A DNA stretch of 64,000 nt from Chitinophagaceae bacterium. GTDB taxonomy: Bacteria > Bacteroidota > Bacteroidia > Chitinophagales > Chitinophagaceae. Each line of letters starts with the position of its first letter. Positions within the stretch are counted from its first letter, which is position 1. The DNA is taken from assembly GCA_018335935.1 (NCBI GenBank), contig JAGXRG010000012.1, positions 186,001-250,000 on the forward strand. Reading direction: 5' to 3'. The position numbers and the translations under genes were made by a program. This document shows positions 8,473-16,681 of this stretch, one piece after another. The notes beneath the pieces were generated by a model. That model saw only the letters and a list, made by a program, of their open reading frames with translations. It ran no database searches and had not been told where the DNA came from.

Positions 8473-8509
8473 CAGCTTATTTCTAAAAATAAATTAGAAT
8501 TACTACATT

Positions 8510-9967
8510 ATGAAATATCAACCTATACAAAATTTCATCAATGGAAAATTTGTAAATGCATCTACCAGTAAAACTTTAGATGTCATTTCTCCCATTGATG
8601 GTAATCAATTATCAACAGTTCCAATGTCATCCTCAAAAGATTTAGATGATGCCGTTCAAGCAGCAAAAGCAGCATTTCCTTCTTGGAGTAAAACACCTAT
8701 TAAAGAAAGAGTACAAGTTTTTTTTAGATATAAAACTTTATTAGAAAAACATTTAAAAGAATTGGCAGAACTCTGCAGTGAAGAGAATGGAAAAACGTAT
8801 GGGGAATCTGTAGCTGAGATTGAAAAATGTATTGAACTAACAGAATTTGCTACATCATTACCTCAATTAACAACTGGAGAAATTTTAGAAGTCAGTAAAG
8901 GTGTTGAATGCAGAACAGAACATGTTGCATTAGGTGTTGTAGCTTCAATTGTTCCATTCAATTTTCCTTCAATGGTTCCTAATTGGACTTTACCAAATGC
9001 AATAGCACTGGGCAATTGCATGATTATGAAACCTTCAGAAAAAGTGCCTTTAAGTTGTGGAAGATTAGCAGAATTATTAAAAGAAGCTGGCTTACCCGAT
9101 GGTGTCTTTAATGTAGTTCATGGCGATGTTGAAATTGTAAATGCCATTTGTGATCATCCTTCCATTGAAGCTGTTTCATTTGTTGGTTCTACAAAAGTTG
9201 CCAAAATTGTTTACCAAAGAGCAACACAAAATTTAAAAAGATGTTTGGCATTAGGTGGTGCTAAAAATCATTTAATGGTTTTGCCTGATGCTATTCCTGG
9301 AATGACTGCACAAAATGTTGCAGCTTCTATGAGTGGCTGTGCTGGTCAGCGTTGTATGGCAGCAAGTGCAATGGTTGGTGTTGGCAATATTGATCACATT
9401 ATCGATAAAATTTGTGACGAAGCCAGAAAAATTGTTCCTGGTGAAAATCTTGGAGCTGTAATCAATAAAGAATCACAAGAAAGAATTGAACAATATATTT
9501 CAGAAGCAGAAAAAAATGGTGCTAAAATTTTAGTTGATGGTCGTAACACTAAAGTTCCTGGAAAAGAAAATGGTACTTATGTTGGGCCAACAGTTATTGA
9601 TTATGTTACACCTGAAATGAGTGTTGCCAAAGAAGAAATTTTTGGACCAGTAATTTCTATCATGAGAACGAATACTGTTGAAGAAGCTTTGGCCATTGAA
9701 AATGCAAACCCTTATGGAAATGCAGCTTCTGTATTTACTCAAAATGGTGCAATGGCTCGTTATATTATTGATAGAGCAAGTGCTGGTATGATTGGGGTAA
9801 ATGTTGGTGTTCCTGTGCCTCGTGAACCTTTTAGTTTTGGTGGATGGAATGAAAGCAAATTTGGTGTTGGTGATATTACTGGAAAAAGTTCTATTGAATT
9901 TTGGACCAAACTAAAAAAATCAACTACTAAATGGAATCCTGAAGCAGGAGTAAATTGGATGAGTTAG
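8510..9967 (+). CDS. mmsA: CoA-acylating methylmalonate/malonate-semialdehyde dehydrogenase
   Basis: A 485-residue aldehyde dehydrogenase of the MMSDH branch. It turns malonate semialdehyde (from beta-alanine) or methylmalonate semialdehyde (from thymine) plus CoA and NAD into acetyl- or propionyl-CoA and CO2. Visible marks are IVPFNFPSMVPNWTLPNAI, MKPSEKVPLS, SFVGSTKVAK and the catalytic Cys282 in GCAGQRCMAAS, a sequence typical of MMSDH and not of other ALDHs. EEIFGPV and the GGWNESKFG ending also fit. Length is normal for the family. It is the last step of the pathway encoded downstream and is divergent from the Lrp-type regulator. Confidence 0.92.
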   Translation: MKYQPIQNFINGKFVNASTSKTLDVISPIDGNQLSTVPMSSSKDLDDAVQAAKAAFPSWSKTPIKERVQVFFRYKTLLEKHLKELAELCSEENGKTYGESVAEIEKCIELTEFATSLPQLTTGEILEVSKGVECRTEHVALGVVASIVPFNFPSMVPNWTLPNAIALGNCMIMKPSEKVPLSCGRLAELLKEAGLPDGVFNVVHGDVEIVNAICDHPSIEAVSFVGSTKVAKIVYQRATQNLKRCLALGGAKNHLMVLPDAIPGMTAQNVAASMSGCAGQRCMAASAMVGVGNIDHIIDKICDEARKIVPGENLGAVINKESQERIEQYISEAEKNGAKILVDGRNTKVPGKENGTYVGPTVIDYVTPEMSVAKEEIFGPVISIMRTNTVEEALAIENANPYGNAASVFTQNGAMARYIIDRASAGMIGVNVGVPVPREPFSFGGWNESKFGVGDITGKSSIEFWTKLKKSTTKWNPEAGVNWMS

Positions 9968-10004
9968 AGGATTGTGTTGAATTTTAATTTAAGAATTTAA
10001 TTCA

Positions 10005-10562
10005 ATGGCAAAAACAAAGAAGTCAGACAAACAAATCATACCTAACGAAATTGTTGTAAATAAAATTTACATAATTCGAGGAATGAAAGTTATGTTAGAT
10101 AGAGATTTAGCAGCTTTGTATGAAGTAGAAACAAGAGTTTTTAATCAGGCTGTTAAGAGAAATATAGAAAGATTTCCTGATGATTTTATGTTTCAGCTCT
10201 CAAAGCAAGAGTTTGAAAATTGGAAATCACAAATTGTGATATCCAATTCTGAAAAAATGGGTCTTCGGAAACTTCCTTTTGCATTTACTGAACAAGGTAT
10301 TGCCATGTTAAGTGGCATTATTAATTCAGAAAAAGCAATTGCGATGAACATTGCTATTATGAGGGCATTTGTTGAAATGAGAAGAATGGCATTGAATAAT
10401 AAATTAATCGCTGATAAACTAAATAAAATAGAAGAAAAACTTGGTTCACACGATAATCAGCTAAAGCAAATTTATCAAGCTATTGAAGATTTGTTAGAAG
10501 AAAAACTTGTACAAAAAGACTGGAATAATAGAAAAAGAATTGGTTTTAGACCAGATGAATAA
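10005..10562 (+). CDS. ORF6N-domain protein
   Basis: A 185-residue cytoplasmic protein with an N-terminal ORF6N domain (NKIYIIRGMKVMLDRDLAALY, ETRVFNQAVKRN, RFPDDFMFQLSKQEF, RKLPFAFTEQGIAMLSG). A helical, probably coiled-coil tail follows (LNKIEEKLGSHDNQLKQIY). ORF6N domains are typical of phage and other mobile-element proteins and are thought to bind DNA. No pyrimidine-pathway role is known. It lies between mmsA and the aminotransferase gene, and 10 bases downstream begins one arm of the inverted repeat whose other arm is at 8336-8396. It may be an insertion into the locus. Confidence 0.85.
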   Translation: MAKTKKSDKQIIPNEIVVNKIYIIRGMKVMLDRDLAALYEVETRVFNQAVKRNIERFPDDFMFQLSKQEFENWKSQIVISNSEKMGLRKLPFAFTEQGIAMLSGIINSEKAIAMNIAIMRAFVEMRRMALNNKLIADKLNKIEEKLGSHDNQLKQIYQAIEDLLEEKLVQKDWNNRKRIGFRPDE

Positions 10563-10572
10563 AGAATAAAAA

Positions 10573-10633
10573 GTTGAAGAGTGCGACGCAACTAAAGTTT
10601 AATAGAATTATAAAAGTTGGTAACATAAAAATA
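10573..10633 (+). repeat. Right arm of the ~61-bp inverted repeat, leader of the aminotransferase gene
   Basis: Begins gttgaagagtgcgacgcaac and ends six bases before the aminotransferase ATG. It is the inverted counterpart of 8336-8396. The mismatches are scattered, and the first 19 bases are identical. Because both copies lead into start codons, a common operator or promoter is one reading; ends of an inserted block are another. Confidence 0.75.
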
Positions 10634-10638
10634 TTAAA

Positions 10639-11982
10639 ATGAAATCAGAAACATTGTCTCAAACAAAAGAAATTATTCAAGATAACTTAGACTATACTTT
10701 GTTTTCTTGGAGCAAACAAGGTGGTCTTAATCCTATTGCAATTGAAAGAGCAGAAGGTGTTTATTTATACGATTATGATGGCAATAAAATCATTGATTTC
10801 AGTAGTGGATTAATGAATGTAAATATTGGACATGGTAATCAAAGAATCACTGATGCTGTTGTTAAACAAATGCAAGAGGTTGCTTACGTTACACCAAGTT
10901 GTGTTACCAAAGCTCGTGGAGACTTAGGTAAGAAATTAGCAGAAATTTGTCCAGTTGATTTAAACAAAGCTTTCTTTACTTTATGTGGTGCAACGAGTAT
11001 GGAGAATGCAATTAAATTAGCTCGTTTATATACTGGTCGACATAAAATATTATCTCGTTATCAATCTTATCATGGTTCTTCTCTTGGTGCAATGGCTGCA
11101 AGTGGAGATCCAAGAAAACTTGCAGTAGATAATCAACAAGCACCCAATTTTATTCATTTCGATTTGCCGATTTTATATCGTTGGGAATATGGTGAAGAAA
11201 ATTTATTGAAAGAATCTGTTGCAAGTTTAGAACGAATTATTGCGTACGAATCTCCTAATAATATTGCTGCCATTATTCTTGAAGGCGAATCTGGTTCTTC
11301 TGGTTGTTTACAATATCCTAAAGGCTATTTGAAAGCTGTTAGAGAAATTTGTAATAAGCATGGCATACTATTAATTATGGATGAAGTAATGAGTGGTTTT
11401 GGAAGAACTGGTCAGTGGTTTGGATTTCAAAATCATGATATTATTCCCGACATGATTTGCATGGCTAAAGGCTTAACATGTGGTTATTTACCTTTTGGTT
11501 GTTTAATGGTAACTGATAAAATTGCTGCTAAGTTTGATGATACTATGTTGGCTTTGGGCTTGACTTATTCTGCTCATCCAGTTTGTTGTGCAGCAGCTTT
11601 AGAAACATTAAAGATTTATGAAGATGATAATTTAATTGAAAATGCAAGAGCAATGGGAAAATATGTTGAGCAACAAGTTGAACTATTAAAAACAAAACAT
11701 CCAAGCATTGGAGAATTTAGAAATACCGGCTTACTAGGATGCATTGAGGTAGTAAAAAATAGAACAACTAAAGAACCGATGGCTCCATTTAATGCTAAGC
11801 CAGATGAAATGGTTGTAATGAATAAAGTTGCAGCAAAAATTAAAGAGTTAGGCATGTACACTTTTGTGAGATGGAATTATATTTTTATTGCTCCACCTTT
11901 ATGTATTACAAAAGACCAAATTGATGAAGGTTTAGCAATCATTAGTGAAGCATTAAAAATTGCTGACAGTGAAATAATTTAG
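10639..11982 (+). CDS. Class III aminotransferase, probably beta-alanine transaminase
   Basis: A 447-residue PLP enzyme of the omega-amino-acid group. The pyridoxal Lys277 lies in MICMAKGLTCGYLPFG, with the preceding Asp in LIMDEVMSGFGRTG. GIDFSSGLMNVN-like and CGATSMENAIKLAR segments bind substrate and phosphate. Lying between the importer/ring-opening genes and mmsA, it most likely removes the amino group of beta-alanine (or 3-aminoisobutyrate) to give malonate (or methylmalonate) semialdehyde. The exact amino acceptor cannot be read from sequence. It starts the long rightward run ending at preA. Fold assignment is secure; substrate is inferred from context. Confidence 0.88.
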   Translation: MKSETLSQTKEIIQDNLDYTLFSWSKQGGLNPIAIERAEGVYLYDYDGNKIIDFSSGLMNVNIGHGNQRITDAVVKQMQEVAYVTPSCVTKARGDLGKKLAEICPVDLNKAFFTLCGATSMENAIKLARLYTGRHKILSRYQSYHGSSLGAMAASGDPRKLAVDNQQAPNFIHFDLPILYRWEYGEENLLKESVASLERIIAYESPNNIAAIILEGESGSSGCLQYPKGYLKAVREICNKHGILLIMDEVMSGFGRTGQWFGFQNHDIIPDMICMAKGLTCGYLPFGCLMVTDKIAAKFDDTMLALGLTYSAHPVCCAAALETLKIYEDDNLIENARAMGKYVEQQVELLKTKHPSIGEFRNTGLLGCIEVVKNRTTKEPMAPFNAKPDEMVVMNKVAAKIKELGMYTFVRWNYIFIAPPLCITKDQIDEGLAIISEALKIADSEII

Positions 11983-12000
11983 AATTATGAATGAAGATTT
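11982..12000 (+). repeat. AATTATGA motif before the first four-helix-bundle gene
   Basis: Contains gaattatga at 11982-11990, overlapping the last base of the aminotransferase stop, and a second ttatgaatga copy that supplies the next gene's start codon. It is the inverted partner of tcataattc at 12408-12416, after the gene. Confidence 0.65.
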
Positions 12001-12375
12001 ATGAATGAAGAAAAAGAAAATATTATTGTAAAAAAATCTTATGATTTTGCTTTGGAAATAGTAAAGCATTATAAAATTTTAATTGAACAAAAAGAATTTG
12101 TTCTATCAAAGCAATTATTAAGAAGTGGTACTTCAATTGGAGCAAACATTCATGAAGGAATTGCAAGCGAATCAAAAAAAGATTTTGTTCATAAACTAGG
12201 TATCGCTTTAAAGGAGGCAAGAGAAACATCATATTGGTTAAATCTTTTAAAAAATAGCAGTTATTTGCCTTTAGCAAATTTTAATACGTTAATAATTACT
12301 TGTAATGAAATTGTAAAGATTCTAAATAGTATTATTTTAACAACCAAACAACGTTATTTTTCAAATGAAAATTAA
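12001..12375 (+). CDS. Four-helix-bundle protein, 23S rRNA IVP / S23 family (copy 1)
   Basis: A 124-residue helical protein with the family signature LLRSGTSIGANIHEG, then KKDFVHKLGIALKEARETSYW and the LTTKQRYF ending. Family members are encoded inside intervening sequences of 23S rRNA genes in some bacteria and as scattered genes in Bacteroidota; their job is unknown. The fold resembles the Avd accessory proteins of diversity-generating retroelements. It is placed between aminotransferase and transporter genes, with inverted AATTATGA/TCATAATT motifs on both sides. A second relative lies at 15322-15708, roughly half identical by eye. I see no reason for a pyrimidine role. Confidence 0.88.
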   Translation: MNEEKENIIVKKSYDFALEIVKHYKILIEQKEFVLSKQLLRSGTSIGANIHEGIASESKKDFVHKLGIALKEARETSYWLNLLKNSSYLPLANFNTLIITCNEIVKILNSIILTTKQRYFSNEN

Positions 12376-12422
12376 TGTAGATTAATTCAAAATTCATCAT
12401 TCATAACTCATAATTCATAACT
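12376..12422 (+). repeat. TCATAATTCATAACT-type repeat after four-helix-bundle copy 1
   Basis: The 47-base gap is built largely from variants of ttcataact / tcataattc. Its tcataattc at 12408-12416 is an exact inverted match to 11982-11990. It ends two bases before the transporter start codon. Confidence 0.7.
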
Positions 12423-13850
12423 ATGAATTCTTTAATTAACGAAGACTTAGCCGCCATTCCACAAGATAAAAGAACTTGGGGAACATGGAATTATGCTGCA
12501 CTTTGGGTGAGTATGAGTTTATGTATTCCAACTTATATGTTAGCTAGTTCATTAATTGAAGGAGGCATGAACTGGTGGCAAGCGATTCTTACAATATTCT
12601 TGGGTAATACAATTGTTCTTATTCCAATGTTACTAAATGGACATGCTGGTGCAAAATATGGCATTCCATTTCCTGTTTTTGCAAGAGCCAGTTTTGGAAC
12701 AATTGGTGCAAATATCCCTGCATTATTAAGAGCTATAGTCGCTTGTGGTTGGTTTGGTATTCAAACATGGATTGGAGGTTTTGCCATTTATCAAATGATG
12801 AAAATGTGGATGCCATCTTTAGCAACGTTTCCACAAATATTTCCAGATTCATTTGGCTTACAAACCGGACCAGCAATTTGTTTTTTTCTGTTCTGGTTGT
12901 TGAATATGTATGTTGTTTATTTAGGAGTTGAAAGCATCAAAAAACTTTTAGTATTTAAAGCTATTTTTTTACCTGTTGCAGCTTTAGCATTGTTGTTTTG
13001 GGCTATAAGTGCTGCACATGGTTTAGGTCCTATTTTAAATCAGCCTTCAAAATTTCAAACCTCATCAGAATTTTGGAATTATTTCTTTCCAGCATTAACA
13101 GGTATGGTTGGTTTTTGGGCAACTTTATCTTTAAATATTCCAGATTTTACAAGATATGCAAAGTCGCAAAAAGCACAAATCAATGGACAAATTATTGGAC
13201 TTCCTCCTTCTATGACTTTGTTCGCTTTTATTGGTGTAGTAGTAACTTCTGCAACCTTTATTATTTATGGAGAAACCATTTGGGATCCAGTGGTTTTAGC
13301 AGGAAAATTTTCTAATAAATTATTGGTGAGTATTGCCATGATAGCTGTTGCAATTTCAACACTTGCAACAAATATTGCTGCTAACATTGTAAGTCCTGCA
13401 AACGATTTTGCAAATATTGCTCCACATAAAATAAATTTTAGAACAGGTGGTTATATTACTGGGGTAATTGGTATTCTTATCTTTCCTTGGAAATTAATTG
13501 CAGATCCCAATGGCTATATTTTTACTTGGTTAATTGCTTATTCAAGTTTATTAGGACCAGTAGGAGGCATTATGATTGCAGATTATTATTTTATTAGAAA
13601 ACAAAATTTAATTCTTAACGATTTATATTCCCATAAAGGCATATACAGCTTCAAGAAAGGCTTTAACGACAAAGCAATTATTGCATTACTTGTTGGAATC
13701 ATTCCAAACATTCCTGGATTTTTATTAACGGTTAAATTAATTTCTTCAGAAGCATTTCCTTTATGGATCTCTAATTTATACCATTATGCTTGGTTTGTAG
13801 GATTTGCTGTGAGTGGATTTGTTTATTGGATTTTAATGAAAAAAGATTAA
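12423..13850 (+). CDS. NCS1-family nucleobase:cation symporter
   Basis: A 475-residue inner-membrane carrier with about 12 helices. Family marks are the N-terminal RTWGTWNYAALWVSMSL, GIPFPVFARASFGTIGANIP, GWFGIQTWIGG and FWATLSLNIPDFTRYAKSQ. Members import uracil, thymine, hydantoins, allantoin or cytosine with Na+ or H+. Given its neighbours, uracil/thymine or dihydropyrimidines are the likely cargo; the sequence alone does not separate these. It sits in the operon between the first four-helix-bundle gene and dihydropyrimidinase. Confidence 0.9.
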   Translation: MNSLINEDLAAIPQDKRTWGTWNYAALWVSMSLCIPTYMLASSLIEGGMNWWQAILTIFLGNTIVLIPMLLNGHAGAKYGIPFPVFARASFGTIGANIPALLRAIVACGWFGIQTWIGGFAIYQMMKMWMPSLATFPQIFPDSFGLQTGPAICFFLFWLLNMYVVYLGVESIKKLLVFKAIFLPVAALALLFWAISAAHGLGPILNQPSKFQTSSEFWNYFFPALTGMVGFWATLSLNIPDFTRYAKSQKAQINGQIIGLPPSMTLFAFIGVVVTSATFIIYGETIWDPVVLAGKFSNKLLVSIAMIAVAISTLATNIAANIVSPANDFANIAPHKINFRTGGYITGVIGILIFPWKLIADPNGYIFTWLIAYSSLLGPVGGIMIADYYFIRKQNLILNDLYSHKGIYSFKKGFNDKAIIALLVGIIPNIPGFLLTVKLISSEAFPLWISNLYHYAWFVGFAVSGFVYWILMKKD

Positions 13851-13920
13851 TCATTTGGAATTTAGAATTATGAGTAAAGAATAAAAAACTCATAATTTTC
13901 AATTCATAATTCAAAATAAT
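13851..13920 (+). repeat. Hairpin-forming AATTATGAGT repeat before dihydropyrimidinase
   Basis: A perfect 10-bp inverted repeat, aattatgagt at 13866-13875 and actcataatt at 13888-13897, encloses a 12-base loop. More aattcataattc copies follow up to the start codon. It resembles the motifs framing the four-helix-bundle genes but has no gene inside. Confidence 0.7.
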
Positions 13921-15303
13921 ATGAGTATCTTAATTAAAAATGGAAGAGTCATTACTGCATCATCAGATAGTATTGCAGATATTTTTATTGATGGTGAAAC
14001 TATTCTATCAATTGGTAAAAATTTAGATGTTCAAGCTGATGAAATTATAGATGCTACAGGAAAACTTGTAATGCCAGGAGGTATAGATCCGCATGTGCAT
14101 TTAGACATGCCTTTTATGGGAACTTTTAGCAGTGATAATTATGAAACAGGAACTAGGGCTGCATTATTTGGAGGTACAACAACAGTCATTGATTTCGTTT
14201 TACAAACTCAAGGAAAAAGTTTACAATCAGCTTTACAAGAATGGAAAGGCAGAAGTGATAATAATTGTTTGGGTGATTATAGTTTTCATATGGCTGTAAC
14301 AGATTATAATGAAGATACTAAAAAAGAAATTCAACATTTTATTGAAGAGGAAGGGATTGTATCATTCAAAACATTTATGGCCTATAAAGGTGCATTAATG
14401 ATTGATGATAGACAGATGATTGGATTAATGCAAGAAGTAAAAAAACATGGTGGCTTAATCAATGTTCATGCTACCAATGGTGATATGATAGATTTTTTAA
14501 TTGCTAAACATAAATCTGAAGGAAAATTAGCTCCGTTATACCATTACTTATCACAGCCAGAAATTACTGAAGCCGAAGCTAGTGGCCGTTTTGCTGATAT
14601 GGCAAGTTATACAGGCTGCCCAGGTTATATTGTTCACTTAACTTGTGAAGGAGCATTAAATGCAGTAAGAAATGCAACGAGAAGAAATCAAAAAGTGTTT
14701 GTAGAAACATGTATTCAATATTTAATTTTAGATGCTAGCTTATACGAACAAAATTTTGAAGGTGCAAAATGGGTCATGAGCCCACCTTTAAGAGAAAAGA
14801 AAGATCAAGCAACTCTTTGGGCAGGAATCAATCAAGGCCTTGTACAAGTTGTAGCAACTGACCATTGTCCATTTATGTGGGAACAAAAATTAATGGGTAA
14901 AGATGATTTTTCAAAAATTCCAAATGGTCATCCTGCGATAGAAAACAGAATGGAATTATTATTCAGCGAAGGAGTTCAAAAGGGAAGAATAACTTTAAAC
15001 AAATTTGTTGAAGTATCATCAACCAATGCTGCAAAAATCTTTGGCATGTTTCCTAAAAAAGGAACTATTGCTGTAGGTAGTGATGCAGATATAATTATCA
15101 TCGACCCTAATCAAACACACACTATTTCTGCATCTACACATCATATGAATGTTGATTATAGTGGATATGAAGGTTGGGAATTAAAAGGAAAAATTGAAAC
15201 AGTTTTATTGAGAGGAAAAGTTGCTATCAATGATAATGAATGTAAAGTACAAAAAGGATATGGACAATTTATAAAAAGAAATAAAGTAAGTCAGATAATT
15301 TAG
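13921..15303 (+). CDS. Dihydropyrimidinase (D-hydantoinase family)
   Basis: A 460-residue amidohydrolase that opens dihydrouracil or dihydrothymine to N-carbamoyl-beta-amino acids. The two-metal site is readable: HVHLDMPF (His58, His60), the carboxylated Lys156 in FMAYKG, His183 in NVHATNGD, His239 in IVHLTCEG and Asp314 in ATDHCPF. The HATNGD motif has Thr where many relatives have Glu. Length matches the cyclic-imidase branch; it lacks the dihydroorotase pattern. Being in an operon with PreT/PreA and beta-ureidopropionase makes dihydropyrimidines the likely substrate. I did not assign a symbol because hydA, dht and pydB are all in use. Confidence 0.9.
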   Translation: MSILIKNGRVITASSDSIADIFIDGETILSIGKNLDVQADEIIDATGKLVMPGGIDPHVHLDMPFMGTFSSDNYETGTRAALFGGTTTVIDFVLQTQGKSLQSALQEWKGRSDNNCLGDYSFHMAVTDYNEDTKKEIQHFIEEEGIVSFKTFMAYKGALMIDDRQMIGLMQEVKKHGGLINVHATNGDMIDFLIAKHKSEGKLAPLYHYLSQPEITEAEASGRFADMASYTGCPGYIVHLTCEGALNAVRNATRRNQKVFVETCIQYLILDASLYEQNFEGAKWVMSPPLREKKDQATLWAGINQGLVQVVATDHCPFMWEQKLMGKDDFSKIPNGHPAIENRMELLFSEGVQKGRITLNKFVEVSSTNAAKIFGMFPKKGTIAVGSDADIIIIDPNQTHTISASTHHMNVDYSGYEGWELKGKIETVLLRGKVAINDNECKVQKGYGQFIKRNKVSQII

Positions 15304-15326
15304 AGTTATGAATTAAAAATTATGAG
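15304..15326 (+). repeat. Inverted-motif cluster before the second four-helix-bundle gene
   Basis: Holds agttatgaatt (15304-15314) and aaattatgag (15317-15326). The second copy includes the next gene's ATG at 15322. Both have perfect inverted partners after that gene, at 15710-15720 and 15726-15735. Confidence 0.75.
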
Positions 15327-15708
15327 TGAGAGTAATTTTCAAAATGAAAGTATTGTCTTAACAAAGACTTATGAATTTTCTTTAGAAATTATTAAAACTT
15401 ATAAAGTTCTTAATAAGGAACTGCAAGAGTTTACATTATTCAAACAAATGCTACGTTCTGGTACTTCAATTGGAGCTAATGTAAATGAAGCAATTTCTGC
15501 TCAATCTAAAAGAGACTTTGTTCATAAACTAAGTATAGCTTTAAAAGAATCAAGAGAAACTTTATATTGGTTGAAACTTCTTTCTGATAGTGAATATTTA
15601 ACGGATGAGATATTTGTAAGTCTTAAAGTAAAAAATGAAGAAATAAATAAAATTTTATCTAGTATAATGATGACAACTAAACAAAAATATTTTAATCAAA
15701 AAAACTAA
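15322..15708 (+). CDS. Four-helix-bundle protein, 23S rRNA IVP / S23 family (copy 2)
   Basis: A 128-residue homologue of the protein at 12001-12375, with MLRSGTSIGANVNEA, KRDFVHKLSIALKESRETLYW and MTTKQKYF. The two copies align end to end but differ at about half of the positions, so they are old paralogues or separate arrivals and not a recent duplication. It separates dihydropyrimidinase from beta-ureidopropionase. Its start codon lies inside an AATTATGAG repeat, and perfect 11- and 10-bp inverted motifs stand on either side of the gene. It is intact, so some selection or recent arrival is likely. Confidence 0.88.
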   Translation: MSESNFQNESIVLTKTYEFSLEIIKTYKVLNKELQEFTLFKQMLRSGTSIGANVNEAISAQSKRDFVHKLSIALKESRETLYWLKLLSDSEYLTDEIFVSLKVKNEEINKILSSIMMTTKQKYFNQKN

Positions 15709-15741
15709 TAATTCATAACTATTAACTCATAATTTAACATC
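15709..15741 (+). repeat. Inverted-motif cluster after the second four-helix-bundle gene
   Basis: aattcataact (15710-15720) and ctcataattt (15726-15735) are perfect inverted copies of 15304-15314 and 15317-15326. Their order means the two pairs cross and cannot both form nested stems at once. Confidence 0.75.
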
Positions 15742-16608
15742 ATGCCAAGAATCATTAAATCAGGACTCATACAATTAAGTCTACCAAAAACTGAAGGAGA
15801 AGGAACCATTGAAGAAATTAAAGAAGCTATGGTTCAAAAACATATTCCATACATTGAAGAAGCAGGAAAACAAGGCGTTCAAATTCTTTGTTTTCAAGAA
15901 ATATTTAATACACCCTATTTCTGTCCTGGCCAAGATAAAGCTTGGTACGAAAGTGCTGAAACGGTTCCTGGTCCTACTATTGAACGAATGCAAGAATATG
16001 CAAAAAAATATTCAATGGTTATCATTGTTCCTGTGTATGAAAAAGAACAAGCAGGCGTTTTATATAATACAGCAGCAGTAATAGATGCAGATGGAACTTA
16101 TTTAGGCAAGTATAGAAAAAATCACATTCCTCATACTAGTGGCTTTTGGGAAAAATTTTTCTTTAAGCCCGGAAACCTTGGCTATCCTGTATTTCAAACA
16201 AAATATGCTAAAGTAGGTGTTTACATTTGTTACGATAGACATTTCCCAGATGGTGCAAGATGTTTAGGTTTAAATGGAGCTGAAATTGTGTACAATCCAT
16301 CAGCTACTGTTGCAGGTTTATCTCAATATTTATGGAAATTAGAACAACCAGCACATGCTGCAGCAAATGGATATTTTATGGGATGTATTAATCGTGTTGG
16401 CGAAGAAAAACCCTGGAACTTAGGTAAATTCTATGGCACAAGTTATTTTGTTGATCCACGTGGACAAATCATTAAAGAAGCCAGTGAAACCAACGATGAA
16501 CTATTAATTGCAGAATTTGATTTAGATATGATAGAAGAAGTTAGAGCAACTTGGCAATTCTTTAGAGATAGAAGACCAGAAACTTATGGAAAACTAACAG
16601 AATTATAA
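15742..16608 (+). CDS. Beta-ureidopropionase (nitrilase-superfamily N-carbamoyl-beta-alanine amidohydrolase)
   Basis: A 288-residue carbon-nitrogen hydrolase that releases beta-alanine (or 3-aminoisobutyrate), CO2 and ammonia from the ring-opened product. The catalytic triad is visible: Glu53 in FQEIFNTPYF, Lys126 in KYRKNHIPH and Cys163 in VYICYDRHFPDGARCLG. GAEIVYNPSATVAGLS and the RRPETYG ending match beta-ureidopropionase and N-carbamoylputrescine amidase. Context decides for the former. It follows the second four-helix-bundle gene by 33 bases. Confidence 0.9.
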   Translation: MPRIIKSGLIQLSLPKTEGEGTIEEIKEAMVQKHIPYIEEAGKQGVQILCFQEIFNTPYFCPGQDKAWYESAETVPGPTIERMQEYAKKYSMVIIVPVYEKEQAGVLYNTAAVIDADGTYLGKYRKNHIPHTSGFWEKFFFKPGNLGYPVFQTKYAKVGVYICYDRHFPDGARCLGLNGAEIVYNPSATVAGLSQYLWKLEQPAHAAANGYFMGCINRVGEEKPWNLGKFYGTSYFVDPRGQIIKEASETNDELLIAEFDLDMIEEVRATWQFFRDRRPETYGKLTEL

Positions 16609-16681
16609 ATTAAGAATGCAGAATTATGAGTTGCTAAAATTAAACTCATCATTCATAATTCATAACTCTTAACTAAATAAA
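16609..16681 (+). repeat. GAATTATGA/TCATAATTC inverted repeat before preT
   Basis: gaattatga at 16621-16629 and tcataattc at 16653-16661 form a 9-bp inverted pair with a 23-base spacer. Further cataact copies run up to the start codon. Confidence 0.65.

Noticed and set aside
8336-10633. The inverted repeat as terminal repeats of an insertion sequence
   Set aside because: No transposase lies between the arms, mmsA belongs to the pathway, and no target-site duplication is visible. Kept only as a repeat with two readings.
11616-11861. Open frame antisense to the aminotransferase gene, and similar antisense frames in purA, tamB, recJ and the POT genes
   Set aside because: They mirror the codon pattern of well-supported genes, lack family motifs and have no separate upstream signals.
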